Source of the DNA: Comamonadaceae bacterium UBA4962
GTDB lineage: Bacteria; Pseudomonadota; Gammaproteobacteria; Burkholderiales; Burkholderiaceae_C
Length of the DNA stretch: 64,000 nt
Reading direction: 5' to 3'
Assembly: GCA_002397315.1 (NCBI GenBank)
Contig: DHAE01000023.1
Span: 78,770 to 142,769, forward strand
The notes below the pieces were generated by a model. It saw nothing but the letters and a program-made list of their open reading frames with translations. It did no database searches and was not told where the DNA came from. A program made the translations under genes and the position numbers. Of this stretch, positions 36,655 to 45,274 are shown one piece after another. Positions within the stretch are counted from its first letter, which is position 1. The number at the start of each line of letters is the position of its first letter.

Positions 36655-36695
36655 AAAGCACGGCAGGGCGCGGAACTGCGCGCCGCCCGTGCTTT
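36655..36695. terminator. Long hairpin after gpmA
   Basis: Outer arms AAAGCACGG (36655-36663) and CCGTGCTTT (36687-36695) enclose an inner GCGCG/CGCGC stem. The TTT of the right arm is followed by CC, so the U-tract is short. Likely ends the gpmA transcript before ctpA. Confidence 0.6.
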
Positions 36696-36743
36696 CCAAT
36701 GGGGTGTATATTGAACCTTGAACCCGGCAAAGGTGTTTTCCGA

Positions 36744-38183
36744 ATGGGCCAGAAACTCAAGATAGCAGGATGGGTGTCGATCGGCGTGTTCGCCGGCGCG
36801 CTGACCACGGTGTCCCTGCAGACCGTCGCGCGCGGAGCCATGGCTCCGCTTCCCCTCGAAGAGATCCAGCAGCTCTCGGCGGTGTTCGGGCTCATCAAGA
36901 CCGACTACGTCGAGCCGGTGGACGACAAGAAGCTCATCACCGATGCCATCTCGGGCATGGTGTCGAGCCTCGATCCCCACTCGCAGTACTTCGACAAGAA
37001 GTCCTTCAAGGAATTCCGCGAGGGCACGACGGGCCGCTTCGTGGGCGTGGGCATCGAGATCACCCAGGAAGACGGGCTGATCAAGATCGTGTCGCCGATC
37101 GAAGGCTCCCCCGCCTTCCGTGCCGGGCTCAAGACCAACGACCTCATCACGAAGATCGACGACACGGCCGTCAAGGGCCTGGCGCTCAACGAGGCCGTGA
37201 AGAAGATGCGCGGCGAGCCCAACACCCAGGTGACGCTCACGGTGTTCCGCAAGGACGAGAGCCGCACCTTCCCGGTCACGATCACCCGCGAGGAGATCAA
37301 GACCCAGTCGGTCAAGGGCAAGGTCGTCGAGCCGGGCTATGCCTGGGTGCGCCTGTCGCAGTTCCAGGAGCGCACGGTGGACGACTTCGTGCGCAAGGTC
37401 GAAGAGATCTACCGCCAGGACCCGAACCTCAAGGGCATGGTGCTCGACCTGCGCAACGACCCGGGCGGCCTGCTCGACGCGGCCGTGGCCATCTCCGCCG
37501 CGTTCCTGCCCGAGAACGTGACCGTCGTGTCCACCAACGGCCAGCTTCCCGAGAGCAAGGCCGAATACAAGGCGTCGCCCGAGTTCTACCAGCGCCGCGG
37601 CAGCGGCGATCCGCTCAAGCGCCTGCCGGCCGCCCTCAAGAACGTGCCGCTCGTGGTGCTCGTCAACGAAGGCTCGGCCTCCGCCAGCGAGATCGTGGCC
37701 GGCGCGCTGCAGGACCACAAGCGCGCCACCATCCTGGGCAGCCAGACCTTCGGCAAGGGCTCGGTGCAGACCGTGCGCCCCCTGGGCCCGGACACCGGCA
37801 TCAAGCTCACCACGGCCCGCTACTACACCCCGAGCGGCAAATCCATCCAGGCCAAGGGCATCGTGCCCGACGTCATGGTGGACGACAGCCCCGACGGTGA
37901 TCCCTACGCCGCGCTGCGCATGCGCGAGGCCGACCTCGAGAAGCACCTGACCAGCGGCCAGGGCGAGGAGCAGAAGGACGCCGCCCGCGAGAAGGCCCGC
38001 GAGGAAGCCCGCAAGCGCCTCGAAGAAGAAGCCAAGAAGCCCGTCGCCGAGCGCAACAAGATGCCGGAATTCGGCACCGAGAAGGACTTCCAGCTCACCC
38101 AGGCGCTCAACCAGCTCAAGGGCCAGCCCGTGGTCGCGAGCAAGACGCAGACCGAACGCAAGGAAGAGAAGAAGGACAACTGA
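36744..38183 (+). CDS. ctpA: S41-family C-terminal processing peptidase
   Basis: A 479-residue periplasmic protease with an N-terminal signal/anchor (residues ~5-27), a PDZ domain (GVGIEITQEDGLIKIVSPIEGSPA region) and a tail-specific protease core. The serine is in NEGSASASEIV at about residue 311 and the lysine in TFGKGSVQ at about 338. It trims C-termini of envelope proteins, often cell-wall enzymes. The C-terminus is a Glu/Lys-rich tail. A strong terminator follows. Confidence 0.95.
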   Translation: MGQKLKIAGWVSIGVFAGALTTVSLQTVARGAMAPLPLEEIQQLSAVFGLIKTDYVEPVDDKKLITDAISGMVSSLDPHSQYFDKKSFKEFREGTTGRFVGVGIEITQEDGLIKIVSPIEGSPAFRAGLKTNDLITKIDDTAVKGLALNEAVKKMRGEPNTQVTLTVFRKDESRTFPVTITREEIKTQSVKGKVVEPGYAWVRLSQFQERTVDDFVRKVEEIYRQDPNLKGMVLDLRNDPGGLLDAAVAISAAFLPENVTVVSTNGQLPESKAEYKASPEFYQRRGSGDPLKRLPAALKNVPLVVLVNEGSASASEIVAGALQDHKRATILGSQTFGKGSVQTVRPLGPDTGIKLTTARYYTPSGKSIQAKGIVPDVMVDDSPDGDPYAALRMREADLEKHLTSGQGEEQKDAAREKAREEARKRLEEEAKKPVAERNKMPEFGTEKDFQLTQALNQLKGQPVVASKTQTERKEEKKDN

Positions 38184-38218
38184 TCCCTTCCCGCCTGCCT
38201 GCAGGCACCCATCCACAG

Positions 38219-38247
38219 GCCGGGCTCCGCAGGGAGCCCGGCTTTTT
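38219..38247 (+). terminator. Rho-independent terminator after ctpA
   Basis: Perfect 10-bp stem GCCGGGCTCC / GGAGCCCGGC with loop GCAG, followed by five T. Confidence 0.93.
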
Positions 38248-38303
38248 GCTGTCTTCCGCGGCGCTGCTACCCACGCGCCCGGCTCCCCGGGACGGACACC
38301 CCA

Positions 38304-39095
38304 ATGAACGACGACCAGCTCCTGCGCTACTCCCGCCACATCCTGCTCGACGAGATCGGCATCGAAGGCCAGGAGCGGTTGCTGGCCGCCCATGCCCTCC
38401 TCATCGGCGCGGGCGGCCTCGGCTCGCCGGCCGCCCTCTTCCTCGCCTCCGCCGGCGTCGGCCGCATCACGCTGGTCGACGCCGACACCGTGGACCTCAC
38501 CAACCTGCAGCGGCAGATCGCCCACACCACGGCGCGCGTCGGCCAGCCGAAGGTGGCCTCGGCCGCCGAAGCGCTGCATGCGGTGAACCCCCAGGTGCGC
38601 GTGGATGCCATGCCGCTGCGCGCCGACGCCGCCTGGCTGGATGCGCACGTGCCCACGGCCGACGTGGTGCTCGATTGCAGCGACAACTACGCCACGCGCC
38701 AGGCCGTGAACGCCGCCTGCGTGCGCCACGGCGTGCCGCTGGTGGCGGGCGCAGCGATCCGCTTCGACGGGCAGATCACGGTGGTGCAGCCCGCCCTGCC
38801 CGATGCGCCCTGCTACGCCTGCCTGTTTCCGCCGGATGCCGACTTCGAAGAGGTGCGGTGCTCCACGATGGGCGTGTTCTCGCCGATGGTGGGCATCATC
38901 GGCGCAATGCAGGCGGCCGAGGCGCTCAAGCTGCTGGCCGGCGTGGGCACGCCGCTCGCGGGCCGGCTGCTGATGCTCGACGGGTTGGCAATGGAGTGGA
39001 CGTCGATGCGCGCGCGCCGCGACCCGGCGTGCCCCGTCTGCGGCGCCGGCCATTCCGGCCATCCTGCGCCGGTAGGAGAAGTCCTACCGGGGTAA
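38304..39095 (+). CDS. moeB: ThiF/MoeB-type adenylyltransferase
   Basis: A 263-residue E1-like enzyme that adenylates the C-terminal Gly-Gly of MoaD or ThiS for sulfur transfer. It starts LLRYSRHILLDEIGIEGQE, has the nucleotide motif GAGGLGSPAALFLASAG, DLTNLQRQI, a conserved Cys in EVRCSTMGVFSP and two zinc CxxC pairs (CYAC and CPVC). MoeB and ThiF cannot be told apart by sequence alone. A palindrome overlaps the end of the gene. Its activity would support the molybdopterin oxidoreductase at 5618-7984. Confidence 0.92.
   Translation: MNDDQLLRYSRHILLDEIGIEGQERLLAAHALLIGAGGLGSPAALFLASAGVGRITLVDADTVDLTNLQRQIAHTTARVGQPKVASAAEALHAVNPQVRVDAMPLRADAAWLDAHVPTADVVLDCSDNYATRQAVNAACVRHGVPLVAGAAIRFDGQITVVQPALPDAPCYACLFPPDADFEEVRCSTMGVFSPMVGIIGAMQAAEALKLLAGVGTPLAGRLLMLDGLAMEWTSMRARRDPACPVCGAGHSGHPAPVGEVLPG
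39070..39091. promoter_or_regulatory. Perfect 9-bp palindrome at the moeB end, upstream of a response regulator
   Basis: Arms CCGGTAGGA and TCCTACCGG around GAAG, overlapping the last moeB codons. No U-tract follows, so an operator or RNA hairpin is more likely than a terminator. It lies 99 bases before the response-regulator start. Confidence 0.6.
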
Positions 39096-39189
39096 CACCC
39101 TGCTGCTGGCAGAATGCCCGCTCTCTCTCTATAAAGTAGAGCCGTGATCAATCCCCCCATCCGGCCCCTGACACGGACCAGGCTCCACA

Positions 39190-39585
39190 GTGAAACTGCG
39201 CACCTATATTGTTGAAGACAACGCCACGATCCGGGAGAACCTGATCGGCACGCTGGAGGAGTTGGCGGAAGTCGAAGCCGTGGGCGTCGCCGAAACCGAG
39301 GACGACGGCAAGGAGTGGCTCGCCAGCCACCCGGAGCAATGGGATCTCGCCATCGTCGACCTCTTCCTGCGCCAGGGCAGCGGGCTCGGCATCCTCGCCG
39401 CCTGCCGCACGCGCGGGCCGCGCCAGAAGATGGTGGTGCTCAGCAACTACGCCACGCCCGACGTGCGCATGCGCTGCGCGCAGCTAGGCGTCGATGCCGT
39501 CTTCGACAAGTCCAACGAGATCGACGCGCTGGTCGAGTACTGCGTCGAGCACAGCACGCTGCGCAAGTCCACCAGCAACGCCTGA
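39190..39585 (+). CDS. Single-domain response regulator
   Basis: A 131-residue receiver domain without an output domain. The acidic pair is in YIVEDN, the phospho-acceptor Asp is in LAIVDLFLRQGSG, the Ser/Thr in VVLSNYATP and the Lys in VFDKSNE. CheY-like regulators pass phosphate or bind a partner. It starts with GTG at 39190. It may share the histidine kinase at 40561 with the NarL-type regulator. Terminated by a shared hairpin. Confidence 0.88.
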   Translation: MKLRTYIVEDNATIRENLIGTLEELAEVEAVGVAETEDDGKEWLASHPEQWDLAIVDLFLRQGSGLGILAACRTRGPRQKMVVLSNYATPDVRMRCAQLGVDAVFDKSNEIDALVEYCVEHSTLRKSTSNA

Positions 39586-39664
39586 GCGCGCAATCGTTTT
39601 CGCGAGCCCCCGGCCCCGAGGCACGCCGCACGGGGCCTGGGCGCAACTCCCCGCCGCCCCATGC

Positions 39665-39701
39665 AAAAGACCCCGCACGGTTTCCCGTCCGGGGTCTTTT
39701 T
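39665..39701. terminator. Bidirectional rho-independent terminator between converging regulators
   Basis: Perfect 11-bp arms AAAAGACCCCG and CGGGGTCTTTT with T-runs on both strands, centred between the two response-regulator genes. Confidence 0.92.
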
Positions 39702-39783
39702 GCTCGCACCTCGCGGCCGCCACACGGCGGCACGCGCAAGGCAGCGATGAACGCGCGAGGCGCCGCGGGCGCCCGCAGGCGCA

Positions 39784-40416
39784 TCAATCGATCAGCTTGT
39801 TCTTCAGCGCGTAGTAGGTCAGGTCGCTGTTGGAGGACAGCGCCATCTTCTCCATGAGGCGCGTGCGGTACGTGCTCACGGTCTTCACGCTGAGGGACAG
39901 CGATTTGGCGATGTCGCCCGCGGTCTCGCCCTTGGCCAGCTTCAGGAACACCTGGAACTCGCGCTCGGACAGCTGTTCGTGCGGCGGTGCATCGTCCTTG
40001 CGGTTGAGCTGCTGCGCGAGCAGATCGGCCACGGCGGGCGTGAGGTAGCGGCGGCCCAGGGAGATGGTGCGGATCGCCTCCACGATCTCCTTGGGATCGC
40101 ATTCCTTGTTGAGGTAGCCGCTGGCACCCTGGCGGATGAGGTTGATGGCGTAGTGCTCTTCGGGGTAGCCACTCAGGATGAGGATGCCCATGTCCGGCGC
40201 CTTCGCGCGCAGCATGGCCAGGGCGTCGAGTCCGCTCTGGCCGGGCATGGACAGGTCCATCAGCAGCACGTCGATCTCGTGGTTGCGCACGAGGTCGATG
40301 GCTTCGCGGCCGTTCGACGCCTCGCCGACGACGCGAAGGTCTACATGTTCTGACAGAAATTGTCGCAATCCCGAGCGGACAATCGCATGGTCATCCACAA
40401 TGCCGATCTTGATCAT
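39784..40416 (-). CDS. NarL/LuxR-type response regulator
   Basis: A 210-residue regulator with a receiver domain (acceptor Asp in VLLMDLSMPG, Lys in YLNKECDP) and a C-terminal LuxR helix-turn-helix (LSEREFQVFLKLAKGETAGDIAKSLSLSVKTVSTYRTRL). It resembles the UvrY/GacA group. The ATG at 40416 begins MIKIGIVDDH. It is divergent from the histidine kinase gene across 144 bases, so the two probably form a two-component pair. Confidence 0.93.
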   Translation of the reverse strand: MIKIGIVDDHAIVRSGLRQFLSEHVDLRVVGEASNGREAIDLVRNHEIDVLLMDLSMPGQSGLDALAMLRAKAPDMGILILSGYPEEHYAINLIRQGASGYLNKECDPKEIVEAIRTISLGRRYLTPAVADLLAQQLNRKDDAPPHEQLSEREFQVFLKLAKGETAGDIAKSLSLSVKTVSTYRTRLMEKMALSSNSDLTYYALKNKLID

Positions 40417-40560
40417 TGATAGTTCTTTCAAGAGGCAGCAAGGCTGCCCATCGTTGGTCAGGTGGTCATTCCACCATTGCGGGAGCGTGCCTGCGGCGAT
40501 TGCTGCCGGCTGGTGACATTATCCAGAATTCGCCCGCTTGTCTTTCGGAGAAACATACAT

Positions 40561-41901
40561 ATGCGCTGGTCCAATTTTCGCAAGATGGCTGTCAGCCTGC
40601 CGTTGGCGTTGCTGGCAGCCGCTGCGCTGGTTGGCATCAACGAGGCGGGCTACGCACGCTCCAACGAGGCCGTGCAGTCGCTGTCGGGCACGTACGCCAC
40701 GCGCACGGCCCTTGCCCGCATGATGGAAAACATGCTCGACGCGGAGACGGGTCTGCGGGGCTACCTGCTCACAGGTGACGAACGCTACCTGCAGCCCTAC
40801 CAGAAGGCCGCCGCCACCATCGACGCCAACCTCGAGGAACTGCGCCGCATCTACCGCGCCTCGCCGGAGGACCAGGAAGACTTCACCCAGCTCTCGCGGC
40901 AGATCTCGCGCAAGATGTCCGAGCTGGACCTGAGCCTGCGGCTGCGCCGTCAGAACAACGACGACGCCTGGAAGTTCGTGCTCTCCACCGACGTGGGCAA
41001 GGAGAACATGGACGCCATCCGCACCCTCTCCGGCCGGCTCACCCAGCGCAGCATCGACCAGTCCACGCACCATACCGACGAGATCCTGCACTCGCTCACG
41101 CTCTCGCGCATCGGCATCGCCACGGTCGTCGTGATCGGCCTGCTCGCCTTCTACATGTACCTGCGCCAGGCCAGCGCGCTGCAGACGGCGCAGGAGCGCG
41201 AGCAGGCGTCGCTGCAGCGCGAACGCGACCGGCTGGAGATCCTCGTGCGCGAGCGCACGGCATCGCTCACCGAACTCGCGAACCACCTGCAGCAGGTGCG
41301 CGAGGACGAGCGCGGCCACCTGGCGCGCGAACTGCACGACGAACTGGGCGCGCTGCTCACGGCGGCCAAGCTGGACGTGGCGCGCCTGAAATCGAAGGTG
41401 GACGCGCAGGCCCCCGAGATCGCCGAACGCCTCAAGCACCTCACCGAAACGCTCAACAGCGGCATCGCGCTCAAGCGCCGCATCATCGAGGACCTGCGGC
41501 CTTCGTCCCTCTTCAACCTCGGCCTCACGGCGTCGCTGGAGATCCTGGCGCGCGAGTTCGAACAGCGCAGCAGCGTGGAAGTGGACCTCAACCTCGAAGC
41601 CGTGGATCTGCCGGAGTCCGTGCAGCTCACCGTGTACCGCATGGTGCAGGAATCGCTCACCAACATCGGCAAGTACGCCAACGCCAACAAGGTGCTGGTC
41701 GCCGTGCACAACTATCCGACCCACGTGGCGGTGCAGATCCGCGACGACGGGGAAGGCTTCGACACGGGCAAGGTGCACACCTCGGCCCACGGCCTGATGG
41801 GCATGCGGCACCGCGTGGAGGCCGCCGGCGGCCGCCTGACCGTCACGTCCGAGCCGGGCGAGGGCACGCTCGTCGCCGCGGTGCTCCCCGTCGCACACTG
41901 A
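40561..41901 (+). CDS. CHASE3 sensor histidine kinase (HisKA_3 type)
   Basis: A 446-residue inner-membrane kinase. A first transmembrane helix near residues 10-28 and a second near 180-198 enclose a CHASE3-like periplasmic helix bundle (MENMLDAETGLRGYLLTGDERYL). A coiled coil leads to the HisKA_3 dimerisation domain with His259 in ARELHDELGALL and an ATPase domain (DDGEGFD, GLMGMRHRVEAAGG). HisKA_3 kinases normally pair with NarL-type regulators, as encoded divergently here. GGAGA precedes the ATG. Signal unknown. Confidence 0.93.
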   Translation: MRWSNFRKMAVSLPLALLAAAALVGINEAGYARSNEAVQSLSGTYATRTALARMMENMLDAETGLRGYLLTGDERYLQPYQKAAATIDANLEELRRIYRASPEDQEDFTQLSRQISRKMSELDLSLRLRRQNNDDAWKFVLSTDVGKENMDAIRTLSGRLTQRSIDQSTHHTDEILHSLTLSRIGIATVVVIGLLAFYMYLRQASALQTAQEREQASLQRERDRLEILVRERTASLTELANHLQQVREDERGHLARELHDELGALLTAAKLDVARLKSKVDAQAPEIAERLKHLTETLNSGIALKRRIIEDLRPSSLFNLGLTASLEILAREFEQRSSVEVDLNLEAVDLPESVQLTVYRMVQESLTNIGKYANANKVLVAVHNYPTHVAVQIRDDGEGFDTGKVHTSAHGLMGMRHRVEAAGGRLTVTSEPGEGTLVAAVLPVAH

Positions 41902-42193
41902 TCTTCCCGGAGCCGGGGCTAGGCGCCTCCGCGCCCCCCGGCGGCCGCTGCGGCCCCGCGCGCCCTCGGCCCCTCTTCTCCCGACCCCTCCCCGCGCCGT
42001 TTTTCCACCCGCGGATCGCCGAACCTTGCGGTGGAGCAAAGGCGCGCCCGCCGATCGGCTGCGTCCTACACCGCAGCGCGCCGGGGACCGGCACCTGCCG
42101 CATGCGGGCAAACCTACAGTGGAACCCAGGCGCCAACGCGACAGCGCCACCGACCAACCACCCGCCGGTCCGCCGGTCCAAGAGGAGAAGGAT
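41902..42193. other. 292-bp gap before the DUF1328 gene
   Basis: No gene seen. The left part is extremely GC-rich. At 42058-42077 arms GCTGCG and CGCAGC enclose TCCTACAC. The ribosome-binding site AGGAGAAGG for DUF1328 is at the right end. No U-tract terminator for the kinase gene is evident. Confidence 0.5.
42058..42077. promoter_or_regulatory. Hairpin with TCCTAC loop upstream of DUF1328
   Basis: Arms GCTGCG and CGCAGC enclose TCCTACAC, 117 bases before the DUF1328 start. Same loop core as the hairpins at 51530-51598 and 54141-54157. Confidence 0.45.
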
Positions 42194-42358
42194 ATGTTGC
42201 ACTACGCAGTCGTTTTTCTGGTGATCGCCCTGATCGCCGCGCTTTTCGGTTTCGGCGGAATCGCGGCGGGCGCAGTCGGCATCGCCAAGATCCTGTTCTT
42301 CGTGTTCGTGATCATGGCCGTCGTCACCTTCGTGCTGAGCCTGCTCAAGCGCGGCTGA
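42194..42358 (+). CDS. DUF1328 small membrane protein
   Basis: A 54-residue protein with two hydrophobic helices, starting MLHYAVVFLVIALIAALFGFGGIA in two segments typical of DUF1328/YtjA. Such proteins are often stress-induced envelope proteins of unknown function. It opens a run of four more plus-strand genes related to stress. Confidence 0.92.
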   Translation: MLHYAVVFLVIALIAALFGFGGIAAGAVGIAKILFFVFVIMAVVTFVLSLLKRG

Positions 42359-42402
42359 TCTCCTCAGCACCGCTCGCCAATCCCACCAGGAAGGACTAGA
42401 AA

Positions 42403-42819
42403 ATGGAATCGCAAAAATTCGCTGACAAGGCCGCCGACACCGCGAACAAGGCCACCGACACCGCACACGACGTGGCAGACGACGTGCTCGATACCGCCAA
42501 GGATGCCGTGAACACCACGCGCAATGCCGCCAACAAGACGCTGGACAAGGCCGAACGCAAGGTGCGCGAACTGAGGGACGACGTCGATCCGTTGATCGAC
42601 GACCTGGCCGCCCGCGCCCAGGACCTGGCCTCCCGCGGCATCGCCTACTGCGCCGACACCAGCGACCGTGCACGCCGCCAGCTGAACCAGGCCGCCGACG
42701 CCACCGCGCGCTACGTGGCGGAACAGCCCGGCAAGTCGCTCGCGATCGCCGCTGCCGCAGGTGCCTTCGTGGCCACGCTGTGCATGCTGGCCCGCCGCCC
42801 GCGCGGCCGCGACTATTGA
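42403..42819 (+). CDS. DUF883/YqjD-like membrane-anchored protein
   Basis: A 138-residue protein, mostly an Ala/Asp/Lys-rich amphipathic helix, with a C-terminal EQPGKSLAIAAAAGAFVATLCML anchor region and a basic end, as in YqjD/ElaB, which tie ribosomes to the membrane in stationary phase. The ribosome link is family knowledge, not shown here. Confidence 0.85.
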   Translation: MESQKFADKAADTANKATDTAHDVADDVLDTAKDAVNTTRNAANKTLDKAERKVRELRDDVDPLIDDLAARAQDLASRGIAYCADTSDRARRQLNQAADATARYVAEQPGKSLAIAAAAGAFVATLCMLARRPRGRDY

Positions 42820-42948
42820 ACCGAACCGCAGGACGGACCCAGCGTACGACCTGATCTGAACGGCAGGACCGGTGCGGCCTGGCGGTGACACCGCCGCCCG
42901 CCGGCACCGCCAGGACATCCCCACAACGAACAACACCACGGGCGCCCC

Positions 42949-43509
42949 ATGAACACCCCGAACTCCACGACAACGGCAACTGCAGGCGAAACGCTCGCCC
43001 TCGACGAAAAGGCGCTGCGGTACGCAGCCACGCAGGACCTCGACGAAGGCGCCGTGACGCCCGCGTACGGCCCGCACCGCGATGCGATCGTCAAGCTCCT
43101 GAACGACGCCCTGGCCACCGAGCTCGTATGCGTGCTGCGCTACAAGCGCCACTACTTCACGGCCGACGGCCTGGAGTCGCCCGCCATCGCCGCGGAGTTC
43201 CTGGTGCACGCCAATGAAGAGGCCGCCCACGCCGACCTGATCGCCCAGCGCATCGTGCAGCTCGGCGGCGAGCCGGACTTCCGCCCTCGCACGCTGGAAG
43301 ACCGCAGCCACGCCCAGTACGACGAATCGTCGGATCTGAAGGCCATGGTGCGCGCCAACCTGGTGGCCGAGCGCATCGCGGTGGAAGCCTACCGCCAGAT
43401 GATTTCGCTGATCGGCGACAAGGACCCGACCACCCGCCGCATGCTCGAAGGCATTCTTGCCGACGAGGAAGAGCATGCCGACGAACTCAAGGACTGGCTG
43501 CATCGCTGA
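42949..43509 (+). CDS. Ferritin-like/bacterioferritin-like protein
   Basis: A 186-residue four-helix protein. Di-iron ligands are suggested by ATELVCVLRYKRHYF, HANEEAAHADLIAQRI, NLVAERIAVEAYRQM and ILADEEEHADEL, each carrying Glu or ExxH. Role is probably iron or peroxide handling under stress. Situated between YqjD-like and BON genes. Confidence 0.9.
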   Translation: MNTPNSTTTATAGETLALDEKALRYAATQDLDEGAVTPAYGPHRDAIVKLLNDALATELVCVLRYKRHYFTADGLESPAIAAEFLVHANEEAAHADLIAQRIVQLGGEPDFRPRTLEDRSHAQYDESSDLKAMVRANLVAERIAVEAYRQMISLIGDKDPTTRRMLEGILADEEEHADELKDWLHR

Positions 43510-43619
43510 ACGGCGAAGCCGATCCCGGTAAACGGTTCGCCGGCCAGAGGGGTGCAACAGGCCAGCGGACCGGAGGATGTCCCCGCACCCGTGTTCTCAA
43601 CCAAACCAAGGAAACAACC

Positions 43620-43934
43620 ATGAAGTACGCTCGTGCCCTCGCTTTCGCAGCCCTCGCTGGCGCCACCATCGTGTCCACCGGATGCTCGGTGGCGCGTGAC
43701 CAGCAATCCGTGGGCTCCTACGTGGACGACGCCGGCGTCACCACCGCCGTGAAGGCCAAGATGGCCGAAGACAAGTCCGTGTCGGCCACGTCCATCAGCG
43801 TGGAAACGCTGAACGGCACGGTGCAGCTGTCGGGCTTCGCCAAGTCGCAAGCCGAAAAGGACCGCGCCGAAGCGATCGCACGCAACACCAAGCACGTGCG
43901 CGAAGTGCGCAACAGCATCGTCGTGCGTCCCTGA
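43620..43934 (+). CDS. BON-domain envelope protein
   Basis: A 104-residue secreted protein with a signal peptide and Cys22 after STG, which may be lipid-modified although the box is imperfect. A single BON domain follows (DDAGVTTAVKAKMAEDKSV ... VQLSGFAKSQAEKDRAEAIAR), as in OsmY. BON proteins bind membranes and rise under osmotic or envelope stress. Strong terminator downstream. Confidence 0.9.
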   Translation: MKYARALAFAALAGATIVSTGCSVARDQQSVGSYVDDAGVTTAVKAKMAEDKSVSATSISVETLNGTVQLSGFAKSQAEKDRAEAIARNTKHVREVRNSIVVRP

Positions 43935-43988
43935 GTGAACGCGCAGCAGCCGGTCCGGGCCCCATGGCCCGCCCCGGCCGCACCATGC

Positions 43989-44014
43989 ACAGGCTCCATC
44001 GGAGCCTGTTTTTT
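43989..44014 (+). terminator. Rho-independent terminator after the BON gene
   Basis: Perfect 9-bp stem ACAGGCTCC / GGAGCCTGT with loop ATC and six T after the stem. Confidence 0.93.
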
Positions 44015-44142
44015 CTTGGAAAGTCTTCTTTCTCGTCCTTGTCCTGCCCCGCGCGGCACCGTCACCGGTGGTACGGAATGGGCCGGCGGCCCTGCACGGC
44101 CGGCGTACAGGAAGACATGAACAGGCTCTATGCTCTGCCGCC

Positions 44143-45219
44143 ATGCAAGTGTTCAATTGCGACCAGTGCGGTCACCTCGTGTTCTTCGACAGCGTCCAGT
44201 GCCTGCACTGCGGCACGAAGCTCGCGTTCCTGCCCGACGAACTCACCATGGCGGCGCTCGTGCCCGCCGTGCCCGGACTGCAGGCGGATGGAGACCTCTG
44301 GCAACGCGTGGAGTCGCGCCGCAGCACGAGCGCAGCACCCCTCTACCGCCTCTGCCACAACCGGATCGCCCACGGCACCTGCAATTTCGCGGTCGCGGCG
44401 GACGACCCGCAGCAGCTGTGCCCGTCGTGCCGGCAGACGCGCATCCTGCCGGACCTGTCCGAACCCGCCAACCTGCGCCGCTGGAAGCAGATCGAGCATG
44501 CGAAGCGGCAGCTCTACTACACGCTCGCCCGCCTGGGGCTGCAGCCTGCGCCGGACGGCGCGAGCCCGGTGTTCGAGTTCCTGGCCGACCAGCCCGGCCA
44601 CCCAGTGATGACCGGGCATGCGGGCGGCACCATCACGCTCAACGTGGCGGAGGCCGACGACGACGAGCGCGCGCGCCGGCGGCTCGCGCTGCACGAGCCC
44701 TATCGCACGCTGCTCGGCCACCTGCGGCACGAATCCGGGCATTTCTATTGGGACCATCTGCTGCTGAACTCCGGCCGCCTGGAGGAATTCCGCGCCCTCT
44801 TCGGCGACGAGCGACAGGATTACGCCGCGGCACTGCAGACCTACTACGCGAGCAGCCCCCACCTGGGCGCATGGCGGGACAGCCACGTCAGTGCCTACGC
44901 CACGGCGCACCCCTGGGAAGACTGGGCCGAAACCTGGGCGCACTATCTGCACATGGTCGATCTGCTGGAGACGGCGTCCAGCTACCGCACCGGCCTGGAA
45001 ATCCCGCATGCCGCTGGCCGGCAGAGCTACCGCGTGGGCAATCCGTTCGCCACGCTGCAGCCCGATTTCGATGCGATGGTGCAGGAGTGGGTGCCGCTCA
45101 CGCTGCTCCTCAACAGCCTCAACCGCAGCCTCGGACAGCAGGATGCCTATCCGTTCGCGCTGTCCGTCGGCGCGCTGGCCAAGCTGCGCTTCGTGCACGG
45201 CCTGGTGCACCTGACCTGA
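44143..45219 (+). CDS. Putative zinc-binding metallopeptidase with zinc ribbon
   Basis: A 358-residue soluble protein. The N-terminus is a zinc ribbon with CDQC and CLHC pairs, a second Cys set lies near residues 70-100 (CHNRIAHGTC, CPSC), and the peptidase motif HESGH is at residues 196-200 with HPWEDWAETWAHYLHM as a likely downstream ligand helix. This is the family of uncharacterised zinc peptidases linked to stress operons. The ATG at 44143 gives a clean start at the zinc ribbon. Substrate unknown. Confidence 0.88.
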   Translation: MQVFNCDQCGHLVFFDSVQCLHCGTKLAFLPDELTMAALVPAVPGLQADGDLWQRVESRRSTSAAPLYRLCHNRIAHGTCNFAVAADDPQQLCPSCRQTRILPDLSEPANLRRWKQIEHAKRQLYYTLARLGLQPAPDGASPVFEFLADQPGHPVMTGHAGGTITLNVAEADDDERARRRLALHEPYRTLLGHLRHESGHFYWDHLLLNSGRLEEFRALFGDERQDYAAALQTYYASSPHLGAWRDSHVSAYATAHPWEDWAETWAHYLHMVDLLETASSYRTGLEIPHAAGRQSYRVGNPFATLQPDFDAMVQEWVPLTLLLNSLNRSLGQQDAYPFALSVGALAKLRFVHGLVHLT

Positions 45220-45274
45220 TGCCGCGTCCGCGCGGTGCCCGGTGGTACGGGGCCGCGACGCGCCCTTGCGTTCG

